Below are positions 1-12,927 of a stretch of DNA of 52,495 nt, one piece after another. Position 1 is the stretch's first letter. Every line of letters starts with the position of its first letter. The translations under genes and the position numbers were made by a program. The DNA comes from Halothiobacillus sp. 15-55-196 (GTDB taxonomy: Bacteria > Pseudomonadota > Gammaproteobacteria > Halothiobacillales > Halothiobacillaceae), in assembly GCA_002282715.1 (NCBI GenBank), contig NCKC01000009.1:1-52495 (forward strand), given 5' to 3'. The notes beneath the pieces were generated by a model. That model did no database searches. It worked only from the letters and a program-made list of their open reading frames with translations, and was not told the DNA's origin.

Positions 1-4
1 GGAA

Positions 5-3958
<3,954 letters not shown>

Positions 3959-4239
3959 GTTGGATCTGCTCTTGGTGCATTTGAGTTGGGTGCATAAAGT
4001 AATGCCGCGAAAAAAGGGGGATCGCTACAAAACCGCGGCGATTGTACCACCGGGAGACGATGATTCTCCATGAAATGGCCTATGAAAGCGCATCACGGCA
4101 AAAGCCAGAAAATCGACCGGCAACACCCTGACATGGCTTGTATTTTGCTTTAGGTAAACATAGGGGCACCTCGAAAAACCTTTCGATGTGCCCTTACCTG
4201 AATATTTTTCAGTTCACTCTTTTGGGGATAATCAGCACA

Positions 4240-5007
4240 GTGCCCATCCGACCATCACATCACTCGGCTCGCCTTTCCATCTGGCAGGGTCAAAAACCAA
4301 ATGCATTCATCGCATTCTGTCTCTGTGCGGTGTGGGTTTGCGCCCAATCGGCATGGGCTGCGGGGCCTGAGGAAACGGCCTTTCAGAGCCGTGCGTCCAT
4401 AGAGTCAGCGGCGCAGGACTTTCTGGAAACACACTATCAAACCGATACGAATACCCATTTTTTCATCAACCCGATCGACCCGCGACTGCAACTGAAACAA
4501 TGCGATCAGCCCTTACAGGTACGCAGCAATAACCTCACCGTGCCACGCGGCGGGCGCATCACGCTGAAAGTTTCCTGCGAAGGGGCAAATCCTTGGCGGA
4601 TTTATGTTCCCGCCCGTATTCAAACCATGGTCAATGCCATCAGTCTCGCCCGTCCATTGGCGCCGGGCGCCACGATCAGCGCGGAGGACTTGACCACCAC
4701 GCCGGTAAACGCCAACCAGCAGGTCAGCGCCTACCTAACCCGCCCCGATGAAGCCATCGGACAGGTCGTCACCCGCCCCATGCAGGCAGGCCAGATACTG
4801 ACGCAACAGGATTTGGGTATCGCCAAGGTGATTCATCGCGGCGATCATGTCACTGTCATAGCAGGTACTGGCAACGTGAGCGTGTCTACCGAAGGCGTTG
4901 CACAGGCTGATGCGGGTGTCGGCCAACGCATCATGGTCAAAAACAGTCGCTCGGGCCAGTTGGTTGAAGGTTTTGTGCGCGACGCCAATACGGTAGTCAT
5001 AAAATGA
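4240..5007 (+). CDS. flgA: Flagellar P-ring assembly chaperone FlgA
   Basis: FlgA is a periplasmic chaperone for assembly of the flagellar P ring from FlgI. The mature part carries an SAF/FlgA-type domain, with SLARPLAPGATISAEDL in its middle and a C-terminal beta-rich half ending in VEGFVRDANTVVIK. The hydrophobic stretch NAFIAFCLCAVWVCAQSAWA is a signal peptide ending in an AWA cleavage site. The start is uncertain. I chose GTG at 4240, with GGGGAT about 10 bases upstream, giving 255 residues. The frame is also open from ATG 4186 and TTG 4138, but those have poorer ribosome sites. It sits ahead of flgM and flgN, the standard enteric order. Confidence 0.9.
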   Translation: MPIRPSHHSARLSIWQGQKPNAFIAFCLCAVWVCAQSAWAAGPEETAFQSRASIESAAQDFLETHYQTDTNTHFFINPIDPRLQLKQCDQPLQVRSNNLTVPRGGRITLKVSCEGANPWRIYVPARIQTMVNAISLARPLAPGATISAEDLTTTPVNANQQVSAYLTRPDEAIGQVVTRPMQAGQILTQQDLGIAKVIHRGDHVTVIAGTGNVSVSTEGVAQADAGVGQRIMVKNSRSGQLVEGFVRDANTVVIK

Positions 5008-5071
5008 ACCGGCGCGGTGTCTTGGCGATTAGGCACAGCAATCAGATTGCCGTAATTTTTCAGCTATGCGT

Positions 5072-5098
5072 TAAAGTTTGCACTTAGGTGGCCGACAT
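5072..5098 (+). promoter_or_regulatory. Sigma-28 (FliA) promoter for flgM-flgN
   Basis: TAAAGTTT at 5072-5079, an 11-base spacer, then GCCGACAT at 5091-5098. The family consensus recalled for sigma-28 is TAAAGTTT-N11-GCCGATAA, so the -35 element and spacing match exactly and the -10 element matches in 6 of 8 positions. It lies about 90 bases before flgM. It would make the anti-sigma factor a late flagellar gene under the sigma factor that it inhibits, the usual feedback arrangement. Confidence 0.88.
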
Positions 5099-5187
5099 AG
5101 TGTGCATACGTGGAATCAGGATAGGCGTGAATCTGAAATGAAGAGCGGCATCCATCCTGACCAAGGCATACTTAAAGAGGGATAGAG

Positions 5188-5499
5188 ATGAGCATAATCA
5201 ATGGGTTTGGCGGTAAGAACGGCTATGGCAGCCCCGCTGTGGATAATAAAAACACAGGTAAGCCCACTGCTGCAAGTGGGGAAGGTGTCGCGCCCGAATC
5301 GACTTCAGAAGACACAGGTGTCAACCTGTCATCCGGTGCAACCGCCATGAAGCAACTCACGCAGACGCTTGCCAGCAGCCCGAGCTTCGATCAGAGCAAG
5401 GTCGATCAGATCAAGAGCATGATCGCCAACGGTCAGTACAGCATTGACCCACAAAAAATCGCCCAGAAATTCATGGAAATGGAAAACTCCGGCTCATGA
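5188..5499 (+). CDS. flgM: Anti-sigma-28 factor FlgM
   Basis: FlgM binds and inhibits FliA (sigma-28) until the hook-basal body is finished, when it is exported through the flagellum. The 103-residue product has the usual layout: a disordered, Ser/Thr/Gly-rich N-terminal half and a C-terminal sigma-binding helix region (VDQIKSMIANGQYSIDPQKIA followed by the terminal helix). ATG 5188 has a strong site (AGAGGGAT) upstream. It overlaps flgN by four bases (ATGA at 5496). A sigma-28 promoter precedes it at 5072-5098. Confidence 0.95.
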   Translation: MSIINGFGGKNGYGSPAVDNKNTGKPTAASGEGVAPESTSEDTGVNLSSGATAMKQLTQTLASSPSFDQSKVDQIKSMIANGQYSIDPQKIAQKFMEMENSGS

Positions 5500-6041
5500 G
5501 CCAAGGCCCTGCTTCATCCCCTCGTTCTGTCCGGATGGACACACAGGTCATGCTGGAAAATCTGGCGGCAGCAGTTACCGGTTTAACGGATGCGCATCAA
5601 AAACTGGCCGATATGCTCGCCGCCCCGGATCGCGCGGATTCCGGGGCTTCGCTGGATGAAGTGATCATCGCCATCCGAGAGGGTCACGCCCGCCTCGAAG
5701 AGGCTGAGCTGCATCGTCAATCATGGCTTGCGGCCCAGCCGAACAACTCATCATCGAACGAATCGAATCTCCTCCAGGACATGCATCAAGCCCTCACGGC
5801 CATTGACCGGGCAGAATGCACCAACCACCTCGCCTCATGGCTGGCACTTCAACCGCTCATCAGCGAACTCGATCAACGCACCCGTGAACACCAGATGGTC
5901 ATTGCCCGACTGGGCCTGTTTATCCAAGAGCGCGTCAACCTTTTGACGAATGCCGCCGATGGCAGCGACATCGCCGTCTATGCGGCCAGCGGCAAAACCA
6001 GCGCACCGGCTGATCGTCGCCGCTCCCTTGGCGATGCCTGA
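5496..6041 (+). CDS. flgN: Flagellar export chaperone FlgN
   Basis: FlgN is the cytoplasmic export chaperone for the hook-filament junction proteins FlgK and FlgL. The 181-residue product is predicted mostly helical, with heptad-like stretches, as in the FlgN family. Primary sequence conservation in this family is low, so position is the main support. It overlaps flgM by ATGA and closes a flgA-flgM-flgN set. The C-terminal tail (SGKTSAPADRRRSLGDA) resembles the flexible substrate-binding tail of the family. The next gene, rsmD, is convergent. Confidence 0.85.
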   Translation: MSQGPASSPRSVRMDTQVMLENLAAAVTGLTDAHQKLADMLAAPDRADSGASLDEVIIAIREGHARLEEAELHRQSWLAAQPNNSSSNESNLLQDMHQALTAIDRAECTNHLASWLALQPLISELDQRTREHQMVIARLGLFIQERVNLLTNAADGSDIAVYAASGKTSAPADRRRSLGDA

Positions 6042-6067
6042 GCGCGCTAAAAGAAAGCTCTTTATCC

Positions 6068-6778
6068 CTACACGCTTGGCGGTATCACCGTTTCCCGCCG
6101 CCACAGCGCAAACGCACTCTCTCCGGCCCGTCCTTCGCGCAACCTGACCCAACCCACGGGTTGAATGCTCGCCTCCTGGGCACTTTGCTCGATATACATG
6201 TAGGCGCCATCCGCCAGCCAGTCGGCCTGCTGCAAGCGTTCAACCGCTTCCGCCAACAAGTCAGGACAAGCAAATGGCGGATCAAGAAATACCAGATCGA
6301 TCCGCGCCCCCGGCACGAATTGAGTCGGCGCCTGACGCAGCCAACCCAATGCATCCTGCGACCAGACCCGTGCCCGCTCATCCGCTACCGACATTGATTT
6401 CAAACTGCGGCGAATCTCGGCGGCAACGCGGGCCGATTGCTCGATCAATCCCACCCACTGCGCACCGCGCGAAATAGATTCGATACCGAGAATGCCGCTC
6501 CCGGCGAACAAATCCAGCACCCGCCAGCCATCGAGATTCTGCCCGAGCCAGTTGAACAGTGTTTCTCGCACCCGGTCGGGCGTGGGGCGCAGGCCTGGCA
6601 TGGCAGGAAAATGCAAACGCCGGGAGCGCATTTCCCCGCCCGTCACGCGCACGACCTGTTTGCCACGGACGACCTGGCCGGATAAGGCACGAGGCGAAGA
6701 TGTCACGAATGTATCGCCGAATCCATCCACTGATTCTTCACCATGCGAGATTCGCGATTTCCTTGATTTGGCACTCAA
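6068..6778 (-). CDS. rsmD: 16S rRNA m2G966 methyltransferase RsmD
   Basis: RsmD methylates G966 of 16S rRNA using S-adenosylmethionine. The 236 residues show RPTPDRVRETLFNWL (64-78), the SAM-binding motif VLDLFAGSG (87-95) and the catalytic DPPF (166-169), all typical of the family. The first 35 or so residues lie before the region conserved in RsmD, so the true start may be downstream of 6778. It is divergent from ftsY, a common proteobacterial arrangement, with the cell-division gene set ftsYEX on the other side. Confidence 0.95.
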   Translation of the reverse strand: MSAKSRKSRISHGEESVDGFGDTFVTSSPRALSGQVVRGKQVVRVTGGEMRSRRLHFPAMPGLRPTPDRVRETLFNWLGQNLDGWRVLDLFAGSGILGIESISRGAQWVGLIEQSARVAAEIRRSLKSMSVADERARVWSQDALGWLRQAPTQFVPGARIDLVFLDPPFACPDLLAEAVERLQQADWLADGAYMYIEQSAQEASIQPVGWVRLREGRAGESAFALWRRETVIPPSV

Positions 6779-6974
6779 AATTCACCCCGGAGATTTGACG
6801 ACTCATAGCCGCGCCTGAATTCTTGACAATCAGCGATTGAAGAACAGCGTAAATGTGAAACCCTGCTCATCATCGGCATCAGCTCATTGATGGCATGACG
6901 CCCATGTTAATATGATCCATAGACGGTGTAGTGTGCTGCCCGTATGGAATATTTCATTCACGAAGGCCTTTAAA

Positions 6975-8144
6975 ATGTTTGGATTTCTCCGTCGGAAGAA
7001 AAAACAGGTGCCCGGCGATGCTGCGATCGAATCGCCGGTTGATTCTGCAGTCGACGCCTCCGTGGTTGACTCAAATGGCTCGACCACGGAAAAAGAATCG
7101 GTCGAAGCGCCAAAAGCCGTCGAACCCGAATCTATAGCCGCGGCCATCGCCACAGAGCCTGAACCGGCGGAAATATCAACGCAGATAGCCATCCAACCGG
7201 CGTCACAACCCGTTACACAGGAAAAGCCCAAATCCCGCTTCTGGCAACAACTGGCAAGGGCTCGCAACAACTTCACCGAAGGCTTGGGCGATCTGTTCCT
7301 CGGCAAAAAGGCCATCGATGACGAACTGCTCGAAGAGGTCGAAACCCGATTGATCATGGCCGACGTCGGGCAGGCGACTACGCGCGCGCTGATCGATGCC
7401 CTGCATCAGCAGATTTCCCGAAAAGAAATCAACGATGCTGAAGCCTTGTTCGAAAAGCTCAGCCAACTGATGGTCGAGCGGCTGGAACGCGTACAAAAAC
7501 CCCGCCCCGTCCCCACGGAACAGCCACACATTATCGTCGTCTGCGGCATCAATGGTGCCGGGAAAACCACGACCATCGGCAAATTGGCACACCATTACAA
7601 GCAGTCCGGGCACAAGGTCATGCTGGCCGCGGGTGATACCTTCCGCGCCGCAGCCGTCGAGCAACTGATCACCTGGGGTGAACGCAACCAGATCCCGGTC
7701 ATCGGCGAACCGGGGCGACAGGACGCTGCTTCGGTGCTGTTCGATGCCGCCCAATCGGCGCGCGCCCGGAATATGGATGTGCTGATTGCCGACACCGCCG
7801 GTCGACTGCATACGCAAGGCGGCCTGATGGAAGAATTGAAGAAACTGGTTCGCGTCGTCAGCAAATCGATTCCCGGCGCGCCACACGAGATTCTGCTCGT
7901 GCTCGATGCCAGTATCGGCCAGAACGCGCTCAATCAGGCGCGCCAGTTCCATGAGGCGGTCGGCGTGACCGGATTGATCGTCACCAAGCTCGATGGTACG
8001 GCCAAGGGCGGCATTCTGTTCGCCATTAGCGACGAATTGAAGCTGCCGATCGACTTCATCGGCGTAGGGGAACAGATCGGCGATTTGCGACCGTTCGACC
8101 CGAAAGGTTATGTCGATGCCCTGCTGGATCGCGAGGACATATGA
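6975..8144 (+). CDS. ftsY: Signal recognition particle receptor FtsY
   Basis: FtsY is the SRP receptor GTPase that delivers ribosome-nascent chain complexes to the membrane. ATG 6975 is preferred: GAAGG lies eight bases upstream and the product begins MFGFLRRKKKQ, the basic membrane-binding start typical of FtsY. It is followed by an acidic, Ala/Glu/Pro-rich A domain of about 80 residues and then the NG domains. The GTPase motifs are GINGAGKTTTIGKL (about residue 191), DTAGRL and TKLDGTAKGG. The stop overlaps ftsE (ATGA at 8141), so ftsY-ftsE-ftsX is one operon. Confidence 0.97.
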   Translation: MFGFLRRKKKQVPGDAAIESPVDSAVDASVVDSNGSTTEKESVEAPKAVEPESIAAAIATEPEPAEISTQIAIQPASQPVTQEKPKSRFWQQLARARNNFTEGLGDLFLGKKAIDDELLEEVETRLIMADVGQATTRALIDALHQQISRKEINDAEALFEKLSQLMVERLERVQKPRPVPTEQPHIIVVCGINGAGKTTTIGKLAHHYKQSGHKVMLAAGDTFRAAAVEQLITWGERNQIPVIGEPGRQDAASVLFDAAQSARARNMDVLIADTAGRLHTQGGLMEELKKLVRVVSKSIPGAPHEILLVLDASIGQNALNQARQFHEAVGVTGLIVTKLDGTAKGGILFAISDELKLPIDFIGVGEQIGDLRPFDPKGYVDALLDREDI

Positions 8145-8809
8145 TCGAATTCGATGGCGTCAGCCGCCGCTTCAGTAACGGCCACTTTGGTTTGCAGGAC
8201 GTGCGTTTTCACATTCCCGAAGGGCGGATGGTATTCATTACCGGCCATTCAGGTTCGGGAAAATCCACCCTGTTGCGACTGATTCCTGCGCTGGATCATC
8301 CCACCAGCGGCACGGTGCGCATCGGCGGGCATGATCTGCAAAAAATGCCAAAACACCAGTATCCGAAGTTACGCCGTCAAATCGGCGTGGTGTTTCAGGA
8401 TCATCACCTGCTGCCCGACCGGCGGGTGTTCGATAATGTGGCCCTGCCCATGCAGGTGGCCGGCTTCGAGCCACGAGACATCCGCCGACGCGTCGAAGCG
8501 GCGCTAGACAAGGTCGGCCTGCTTGCGCGCCAACGCGCTCGCGTGGATGAACTCTCCGGTGGTGAGCAGCAGCGGATCAACATCGCCCGCGCGCTGGTCA
8601 ATCGCCCCAAGATCCTGCTGGCCGATGAGCCCACGGGCAACCTCGACCCCGAACTCTCCCGCGAAATTTTCAACCAGTTCGCCGACTTTCACGCCATCGG
8701 CGTGACCGTGTTGATCGCAAGCCACGACCTGCATTTGTTAAAGACCTTTGCTGTGCCCCGTATCGTATTGAATCAAGGGCGGATTGCCCAGATAGAGGAA
8801 GCTTTCTAA
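8141..8809 (+). CDS. ftsE: Cell division ABC transporter ATPase FtsE
   Basis: FtsE is the ATPase of the FtsEX complex, which regulates septal peptidoglycan hydrolases. The 222 residues include Walker A GHSGSGKST, the ABC signature LSGGEQQRINIARAL, Walker B ILLADEPTGNLD and the H-loop His in IASHDLHLL. Length and motif order are normal. It is coupled to ftsY by a four-base overlap and is followed two bases later by ftsX. Confidence 0.97.
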   Translation: MIEFDGVSRRFSNGHFGLQDVRFHIPEGRMVFITGHSGSGKSTLLRLIPALDHPTSGTVRIGGHDLQKMPKHQYPKLRRQIGVVFQDHHLLPDRRVFDNVALPMQVAGFEPRDIRRRVEAALDKVGLLARQRARVDELSGGEQQRINIARALVNRPKILLADEPTGNLDPELSREIFNQFADFHAIGVTVLIASHDLHLLKTFAVPRIVLNQGRIAQIEEAF

Positions 8810-8811
8810 GC

Positions 8812-9795
8812 ATGGACCAGAACCACTCGACCTCGGCCAAAATACCGAGCGGCATACCGACCCGAACGGCCAGAACGAAGACCAGTGCACTCAACGCCTG
8901 GAAACGGCACCATGCCCGCTGCCTCAAGGACGGCCTATGGCACCTGGTGCGCCGCCCGCTGAGCGCCTGGGCGACCATTTTCGCCATAGCCATCGTGCTG
9001 GCGCTGCCGGGGTTTTTGATGACGCTGGCCACCCAGATCAAGCACATCGGGGGTGCCTTGGCTGCCGAACAGGGACAAGTGAACGTGTATCTCAAAACGG
9101 GCACCGATGAAACCCATGTGAAGGATTTCACCCAATGGCTGCAGAGCCAACCCAATGTGCGCAGCACGCACGTCATTCCGCCGGAACAGGGGCTCAAAGA
9201 TCTCGCCCGCCGCCTGAACATCGATAGTCTGGACAGTGATATCGCCAACCCGCTTCCGACCGTCGTCGTACTCAAGCTCAAGAACCCGACCGACCAGGCC
9301 AGCCTCGCGCTGCGGGAAGAGATCCGCAACAACCCCTTGGTCGAGAATCTCTCGGAAAGTGGCGCATGGGTCAAACGACTGCAAACCATCAGCCAGTTTT
9401 TCGACGAGTTGAGCTGGTGGTTGATGTTCCTGTTCGGCTTTACCGTGGTCTCCGTGATCGGCAACACGCTGCGGCTCGAATTACAGAAACGTCGTGAAGA
9501 GCTGGCGTTGATCGCGCTGATCGGCGGTACACGGCGGTACATGATTCGCCCGTTACTTTATGATGGCGCCATCATGGGGCTGCTCGGCGGCCTGGTGGCC
9601 AGCGGCTTGATCTACACGCTATTGACGATGCTCACGGCTCCCATCAATCAATTCGCGGCGGAATACGGCACTCAGATCACCGTGATCACCCCGATGATGC
9701 TGACCGCGCTGCTCGGGTTGATCGGGCTTTCACTGGGCTGGCTCAGCGCCCAACTGATCGGGCGGAATTTTTTGCGCCACGCGGTGTCGGCCTGA
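8812..9795 (+). CDS. ftsX: Cell division protein FtsX
   Basis: FtsX is the membrane partner of FtsE. The 327-residue product has a long basic cytoplasmic N-terminus, a first membrane segment near residues 55-75 (ATIFAIAIVLALPGFLMTLA), a periplasmic domain of about 130 residues, and three more membrane segments in the C-terminal FtsX/MacB-type permease domain. ATG 8812 lies just after the ftsE stop. It ends the ftsYEX operon and is convergent with the chemotaxis receptor gene. Confidence 0.96.
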   Translation: MDQNHSTSAKIPSGIPTRTARTKTSALNAWKRHHARCLKDGLWHLVRRPLSAWATIFAIAIVLALPGFLMTLATQIKHIGGALAAEQGQVNVYLKTGTDETHVKDFTQWLQSQPNVRSTHVIPPEQGLKDLARRLNIDSLDSDIANPLPTVVVLKLKNPTDQASLALREEIRNNPLVENLSESGAWVKRLQTISQFFDELSWWLMFLFGFTVVSVIGNTLRLELQKRREELALIALIGGTRRYMIRPLLYDGAIMGLLGGLVASGLIYTLLTMLTAPINQFAAEYGTQITVITPMMLTALLGLIGLSLGWLSAQLIGRNFLRHAVSA

Positions 9796-9803
9796 CTGAT
9801 CCG

Positions 9804-9834
9804 AGCCCCCCGCTCTGGAGAACGGGATTCGGCT
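9804..9834. terminator. Possible hairpin between ftsX and the convergent mcp gene
   Basis: An imperfect inverted repeat fills the 38-base gap between two convergent genes: AGCC/GGCT outside, CCCG/CGGG in the middle and TCT/AGA at the tip, with small internal loops. There is no T-run on either side, so an intrinsic terminator is not proven. Confidence 0.3.
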
Positions 9835-11015
9835 TAAATCCTGAAACCGCTTACCAGTGAACCCAGCTTTTGTGCATCCTGCTGCACGCTGGATACCGCA
9901 ACCTGCGCCGCCGACATATGTTCGGCGTTGGCAGTGATCACGTCGATCAAGGCGTGCAGATCGGCATTGAGTTGCTCGATGGTTTCCTGATGTTCCTGAC
10001 TGTTGCTTTCCACACTCAACGTGGCCGACACGGAATCGTCGATGGCAACCAGGACTTGCGCCAACTCACCTTGCGCTGCGCTCATCGCCGCTTCGGCCTG
10101 TCGGGAATAATCCACGACTTCGGTCATGGTTTGATCCGTTTCGCCCACCTCGCGGGTCAAGCGCTCCATCACGGCTGAAATCTGCACGGTGGCGTCCTGA
10201 CTGCGCAGCGCCAACGCACGAACTTCTTCAGCTACCACAGCAAATCCCCGCCCATGCTCACCCGCGCGGGCGGCTTCAATCGCCGCATTCAGTGCCAACA
10301 GGTTGGTTTGGTCGGCCACCGAGCTGATGGTGCGTGTCATGGATTCGATTTCTTCCTTGGCCGACACCAGAGAATGGATGTGGCGGGTGGCCGTATCAAC
10401 GCGGGCAAGTGCGGAATGAATCGAATCGACACTGCGGCTGATCAGCCCCTGACTCTGCTCGGAACGGGACTGCATCGCCACCGCCTGCTGGCCCACACGT
10501 TGCAACGCACTGCGCAGTTCGCACCCGCTCTCGGCGAGCCTGGAAACCTCAACCAGCACCCGATCACGTTGTGACTGAACACGATTCTGCTCGGTCATCA
10601 CCCGACCGATACGGTGATCGAGCGTATTAGCCGCTTCCTGCATCGATGCACTGCCGTGGTTGATGTCGCCGATCTGGCGATGCAGGGTGTCGATCATGCC
10701 GTTGAAACTATCAGCTATTTCGCCGATGGCATCGTCGCTCTCCAAGTCGCATTTACTCGTCAGGTCGCCTTGCCGTACTGAGCTCGCCAGAATGGCCATT
10801 TTCGATAACTGCCGCAGCAATACGAGTTCTGCCACCCAGTAATTTACAAAGCCGACGGTAATGCCCGCTGCCACACAACCCAGCACGAACCAGCTCAGCA
10901 TCCCTTCCCGGAAGTTGACGAAGAAACTCGCAAAAACCGGGAATACGGCGCCCATACCAAACCCCATGGCGATAAAGGACCATTTCAGACGACGCAAGAT
11001 ACTTGTTTTTTTCAT
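9834..11015 (-). CDS. Methyl-accepting chemotaxis protein without a periplasmic sensor domain
   Basis: This 393-residue receptor has two membrane segments (about 13-33 and 40-62) joined by only about seven residues. It therefore lacks the usual periplasmic ligand-binding domain. A HAMP-like linker follows ([19 protein letters not shown] onward), then a coiled-coil signalling domain. The highly conserved hairpin tip reads [19 protein letters not shown] and [16 protein letters not shown]. The start is taken at 11015 (MKKTSILRR), which has GGGG just upstream. The frame is open to 11057. A sigma-28 promoter lies upstream at 11100-11126, tying it to the flagellar regulon. The signal it senses cannot be read from the sequence. 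Confidence 0.93.
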   Translation of the reverse strand: MKKTSILRRLKWSFIAMGFGMGAVFPVFASFFVNFREGMLSWFVLGCVAAGITVGFVNYWVAELVLLRQLSKMAILASSVRQGDLTSKCDLESDDAIGEIADSFNGMIDTLHRQIGDINHGSASMQEAANTLDHRIGRVMTEQNRVQSQRDRVLVEVSRLAESGCELRSALQRVGQQAVAMQSRSEQSQGLISRSVDSIHSALARVDTATRHIHSLVSAKEEIESMTRTISSVADQTNLLALNAAIEAARAGEHGRGFAVVAEEVRALALRSQDATVQISAVMERLTREVGETDQTMTEVVDYSRQAEAAMSAAQGELAQVLVAIDDSVSATLSVESNSQEHQETIEQLNADLHALIDVITANAEHMSAAQVAVSSVQQDAQKLGSLVSGFRI

Positions 11016-11099
11016 AAGAACCCCGTTAAAACCCCATAAAATATGGGGATACATCATTCGTGAACACCAAACTCTGGATACCTGAATGACGCAGATGAT

Positions 11100-11126
11100 G
11101 TATCGTCACATAGGTGAAATACTTTA
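11100..11126 (-). promoter_or_regulatory. Sigma-28 promoter for the mcp gene
   Basis: On the minus strand: TAAAGTAT (plus 11119-11126), an 11-base spacer, then GACGATAC (plus 11100-11107). This matches the recalled FliA consensus TAAAGTTT-N11-GCCGATAA at 7 of 8 and 6 of 8 positions with exact spacing. It lies about 85 bases upstream of the chosen mcp start. Confidence 0.82.
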
Positions 11127-11222
11127 GCCAATTCGGTAAACGACTGGCCCAGACAACCCAAAAATCATCCCCACCGGCATTTCTGGATGCTCCGGGACAA
11201 CCGCGTTGCTATCATGCCCGCC

Positions 11223-12095
11223 ATGAATCAACACCACCCCACGAGTCACGATGCCGAGTGCGAACGGATTGCCCGCCCGATTGGCAGCGGCTTTCGTTAT
11301 GCCAGCCTGCCGCTGCGTGGCCGGGATCTGTACGCGATTACGGCGATCAAGGCGCTCGACAAAAGTTTGGAAGAGATCGTTCAGACCGTGGCCGAACCGC
11401 AGGTTGCCCGTTCCAAGCTCGATTGGTGGCGTGGCGCCTTGCATCAGGCAACCTCCAAAGCCAGCAGCAACCACCCGGTTCTGATTTCACTGCTTGAATC
11501 GACGCCCCCCGCTACCCTTGAAAAAATGGTTCCGCATCTGGAATCTCGACTGGGTAGCACGCTTTTGGCGCTGGATTATCAAGGATTCGATACCGAAACG
11601 GATCTGACTGCCTATCTGGATGCCAAAGGCGGCGCCCTGTTCCGGCTGTACGCCCAGGCGCTCGATCTACCTGAGGAAACGACGATCAAGCTCGGCGCAC
11701 TCGGCGCGCTCGCTCATCGCATCGACAACCTGCAGTGGTTGGGGCGCAATGTCGCTCGGGGCTTTATTTACCTCTCTGCGGCGCAACTTGAAAAGCACGG
11801 CGTCAATGAGGCGGATTTTCACCGCCCGGATCGATCCACTCGCCTGGCACCCTTGCTGCAAGCGGAATATGAACACATTCGGGCAGAGCACAACCGGCAT
11901 CTGTTTGAACTCAAGCAAACCTGTCGTCGGCCACCCGCTTTTTTCCGCGCGCTGATCGCACTCGACCAAGCCCGCCTTGTCCACCTTCACCGCAGTGGAT
12001 TGCGCCTGCTGGACGAGCGCCCCGAGCGTTCCCCTATTGCACAACTGCTCACCGCCTGGTGGGCCACCAAGCGGTCGCCGCGGCCATTGCGTTGA
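11223..12095 (+). CDS. Squalene/phytoene-synthase-like protein, apparently without catalytic Asp motifs
   Basis: The 290-residue product follows the trans-isoprenyl head-to-head synthase fold in order: LYAITAIKALDKSLEEI (about 36-52), KLDWWRGAL (65-73), YLDAKGGALFRLYAQAL (131-147) and RIDNLQWLGRNVARGFIYL (166-184). In active squalene or phytoene synthases the first and fourth blocks carry two DxxxD motifs. Here they read DKSLE (46-50) and DNLQW (168-172). This points away from prenyl-diphosphate chemistry and towards the NDUFAF6-like branch, which is linked to respiratory complex I assembly in eukaryotes. The start is uncertain: ATG 11187, 11214 and 11223 are all in frame with no clear ribosome site. 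An SDR-like gene follows 34 bases later. Confidence 0.8.
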   Translation: MNQHHPTSHDAECERIARPIGSGFRYASLPLRGRDLYAITAIKALDKSLEEIVQTVAEPQVARSKLDWWRGALHQATSKASSNHPVLISLLESTPPATLEKMVPHLESRLGSTLLALDYQGFDTETDLTAYLDAKGGALFRLYAQALDLPEETTIKLGALGALAHRIDNLQWLGRNVARGFIYLSAAQLEKHGVNEADFHRPDRSTRLAPLLQAEYEHIRAEHNRHLFELKQTCRRPPAFFRALIALDQARLVHLHRSGLRLLDERPERSPIAQLLTAWWATKRSPRPLR

Positions 12096-12129
12096 ACCGC
12101 CTGTAAAAACATGGAATTGAGATAACAAT

Positions 12130-12885
12130 ATGCACAGCGAAAAAACAGACGCATTTGCCGGTCGCATCGTCGTCATCAACGGCGCCACCGGCACGATCGG
12201 CGAAGCCATGGCATTCGCGCTGCAACGCCAAGGCGCGCAGTTGATCCTGTTCGGGCGCAAAAGTGACCGCCTCAACCACTTGGCCGATGAACTCACCGCC
12301 GAGTTGGATGCCGAGGCCGAACAACGCGCGCCTGTCATTCAAACCGTGGATTTTTCCGGTGCCGCCGTCGAGGATTACCAGACGTTGGCCGATGCAATCG
12401 AGAACAACTTTGGCCGGATCGATATCCTGATTCACGCCATGGGCCAAGGCGGGCAACTGAGCCCGTTGGCCCACAGTGATCTGATGAAATTCCAGGAAAG
12501 CCTGCACCTCAATCTGATTGCCCCGTTCGCACTCACGCGCAGTCTCTGGCACCTGCTGGAGCGACCCGGGAAACAGGCACAGGCCAATCGCGCTCAGGTC
12601 TTGTTTTTCACGGATCGAGGCACACCCGCCTTCGGCAACGCCTACACTCTTGCCCACGCCGCACTCGCCCGCATGATCGATCAATGGGCGAATGAAACGA
12701 CCAGCGTGCGCATCAATGGGCTGGACCCCGGCCCGACCCATAGCGGCCTGCGGCAGTACCGATTCCCCGGCGAAGCGCAATCGGAACGCGCCGATGTCTC
12801 GGCCATGCTGCCCACCGCGCTCGCTTTGCTGGCCGACGAACAGGCCCACGGACAATTGATTCGTCTGCAACCGGATCGGATTTGA
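12130..12885 (+). CDS. YciK-like short-chain dehydrogenase family protein with altered active site
   Basis: A 251-residue Rossmann protein of the SDR superfamily. The dinucleotide motif is GATGTIGEAMA (18-28), and HAMGQ (102-106) stands where NNAG is usual. The order and the VRINGLDPGPTHSGLR segment resemble the YciK group. The active-site Tyr172 is present (AYTLAHAAL), but the residue four places on, normally Lys, is His176, and the usual catalytic Ser is not evident in FFTDRG. Oxidoreductase activity is therefore doubtful. It probably forms an operon with the upstream squalene-synthase-like gene. Confidence 0.82.
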   Translation: MHSEKTDAFAGRIVVINGATGTIGEAMAFALQRQGAQLILFGRKSDRLNHLADELTAELDAEAEQRAPVIQTVDFSGAAVEDYQTLADAIENNFGRIDILIHAMGQGGQLSPLAHSDLMKFQESLHLNLIAPFALTRSLWHLLERPGKQAQANRAQVLFFTDRGTPAFGNAYTLAHAALARMIDQWANETTSVRINGLDPGPTHSGLRQYRFPGEAQSERADVSAMLPTALALLADEQAHGQLIRLQPDRI

Positions 12886-12927
12886 TATATTGCCAGTGCT
12901 TTTTAATAATAGATGAAGGGAAATCTT

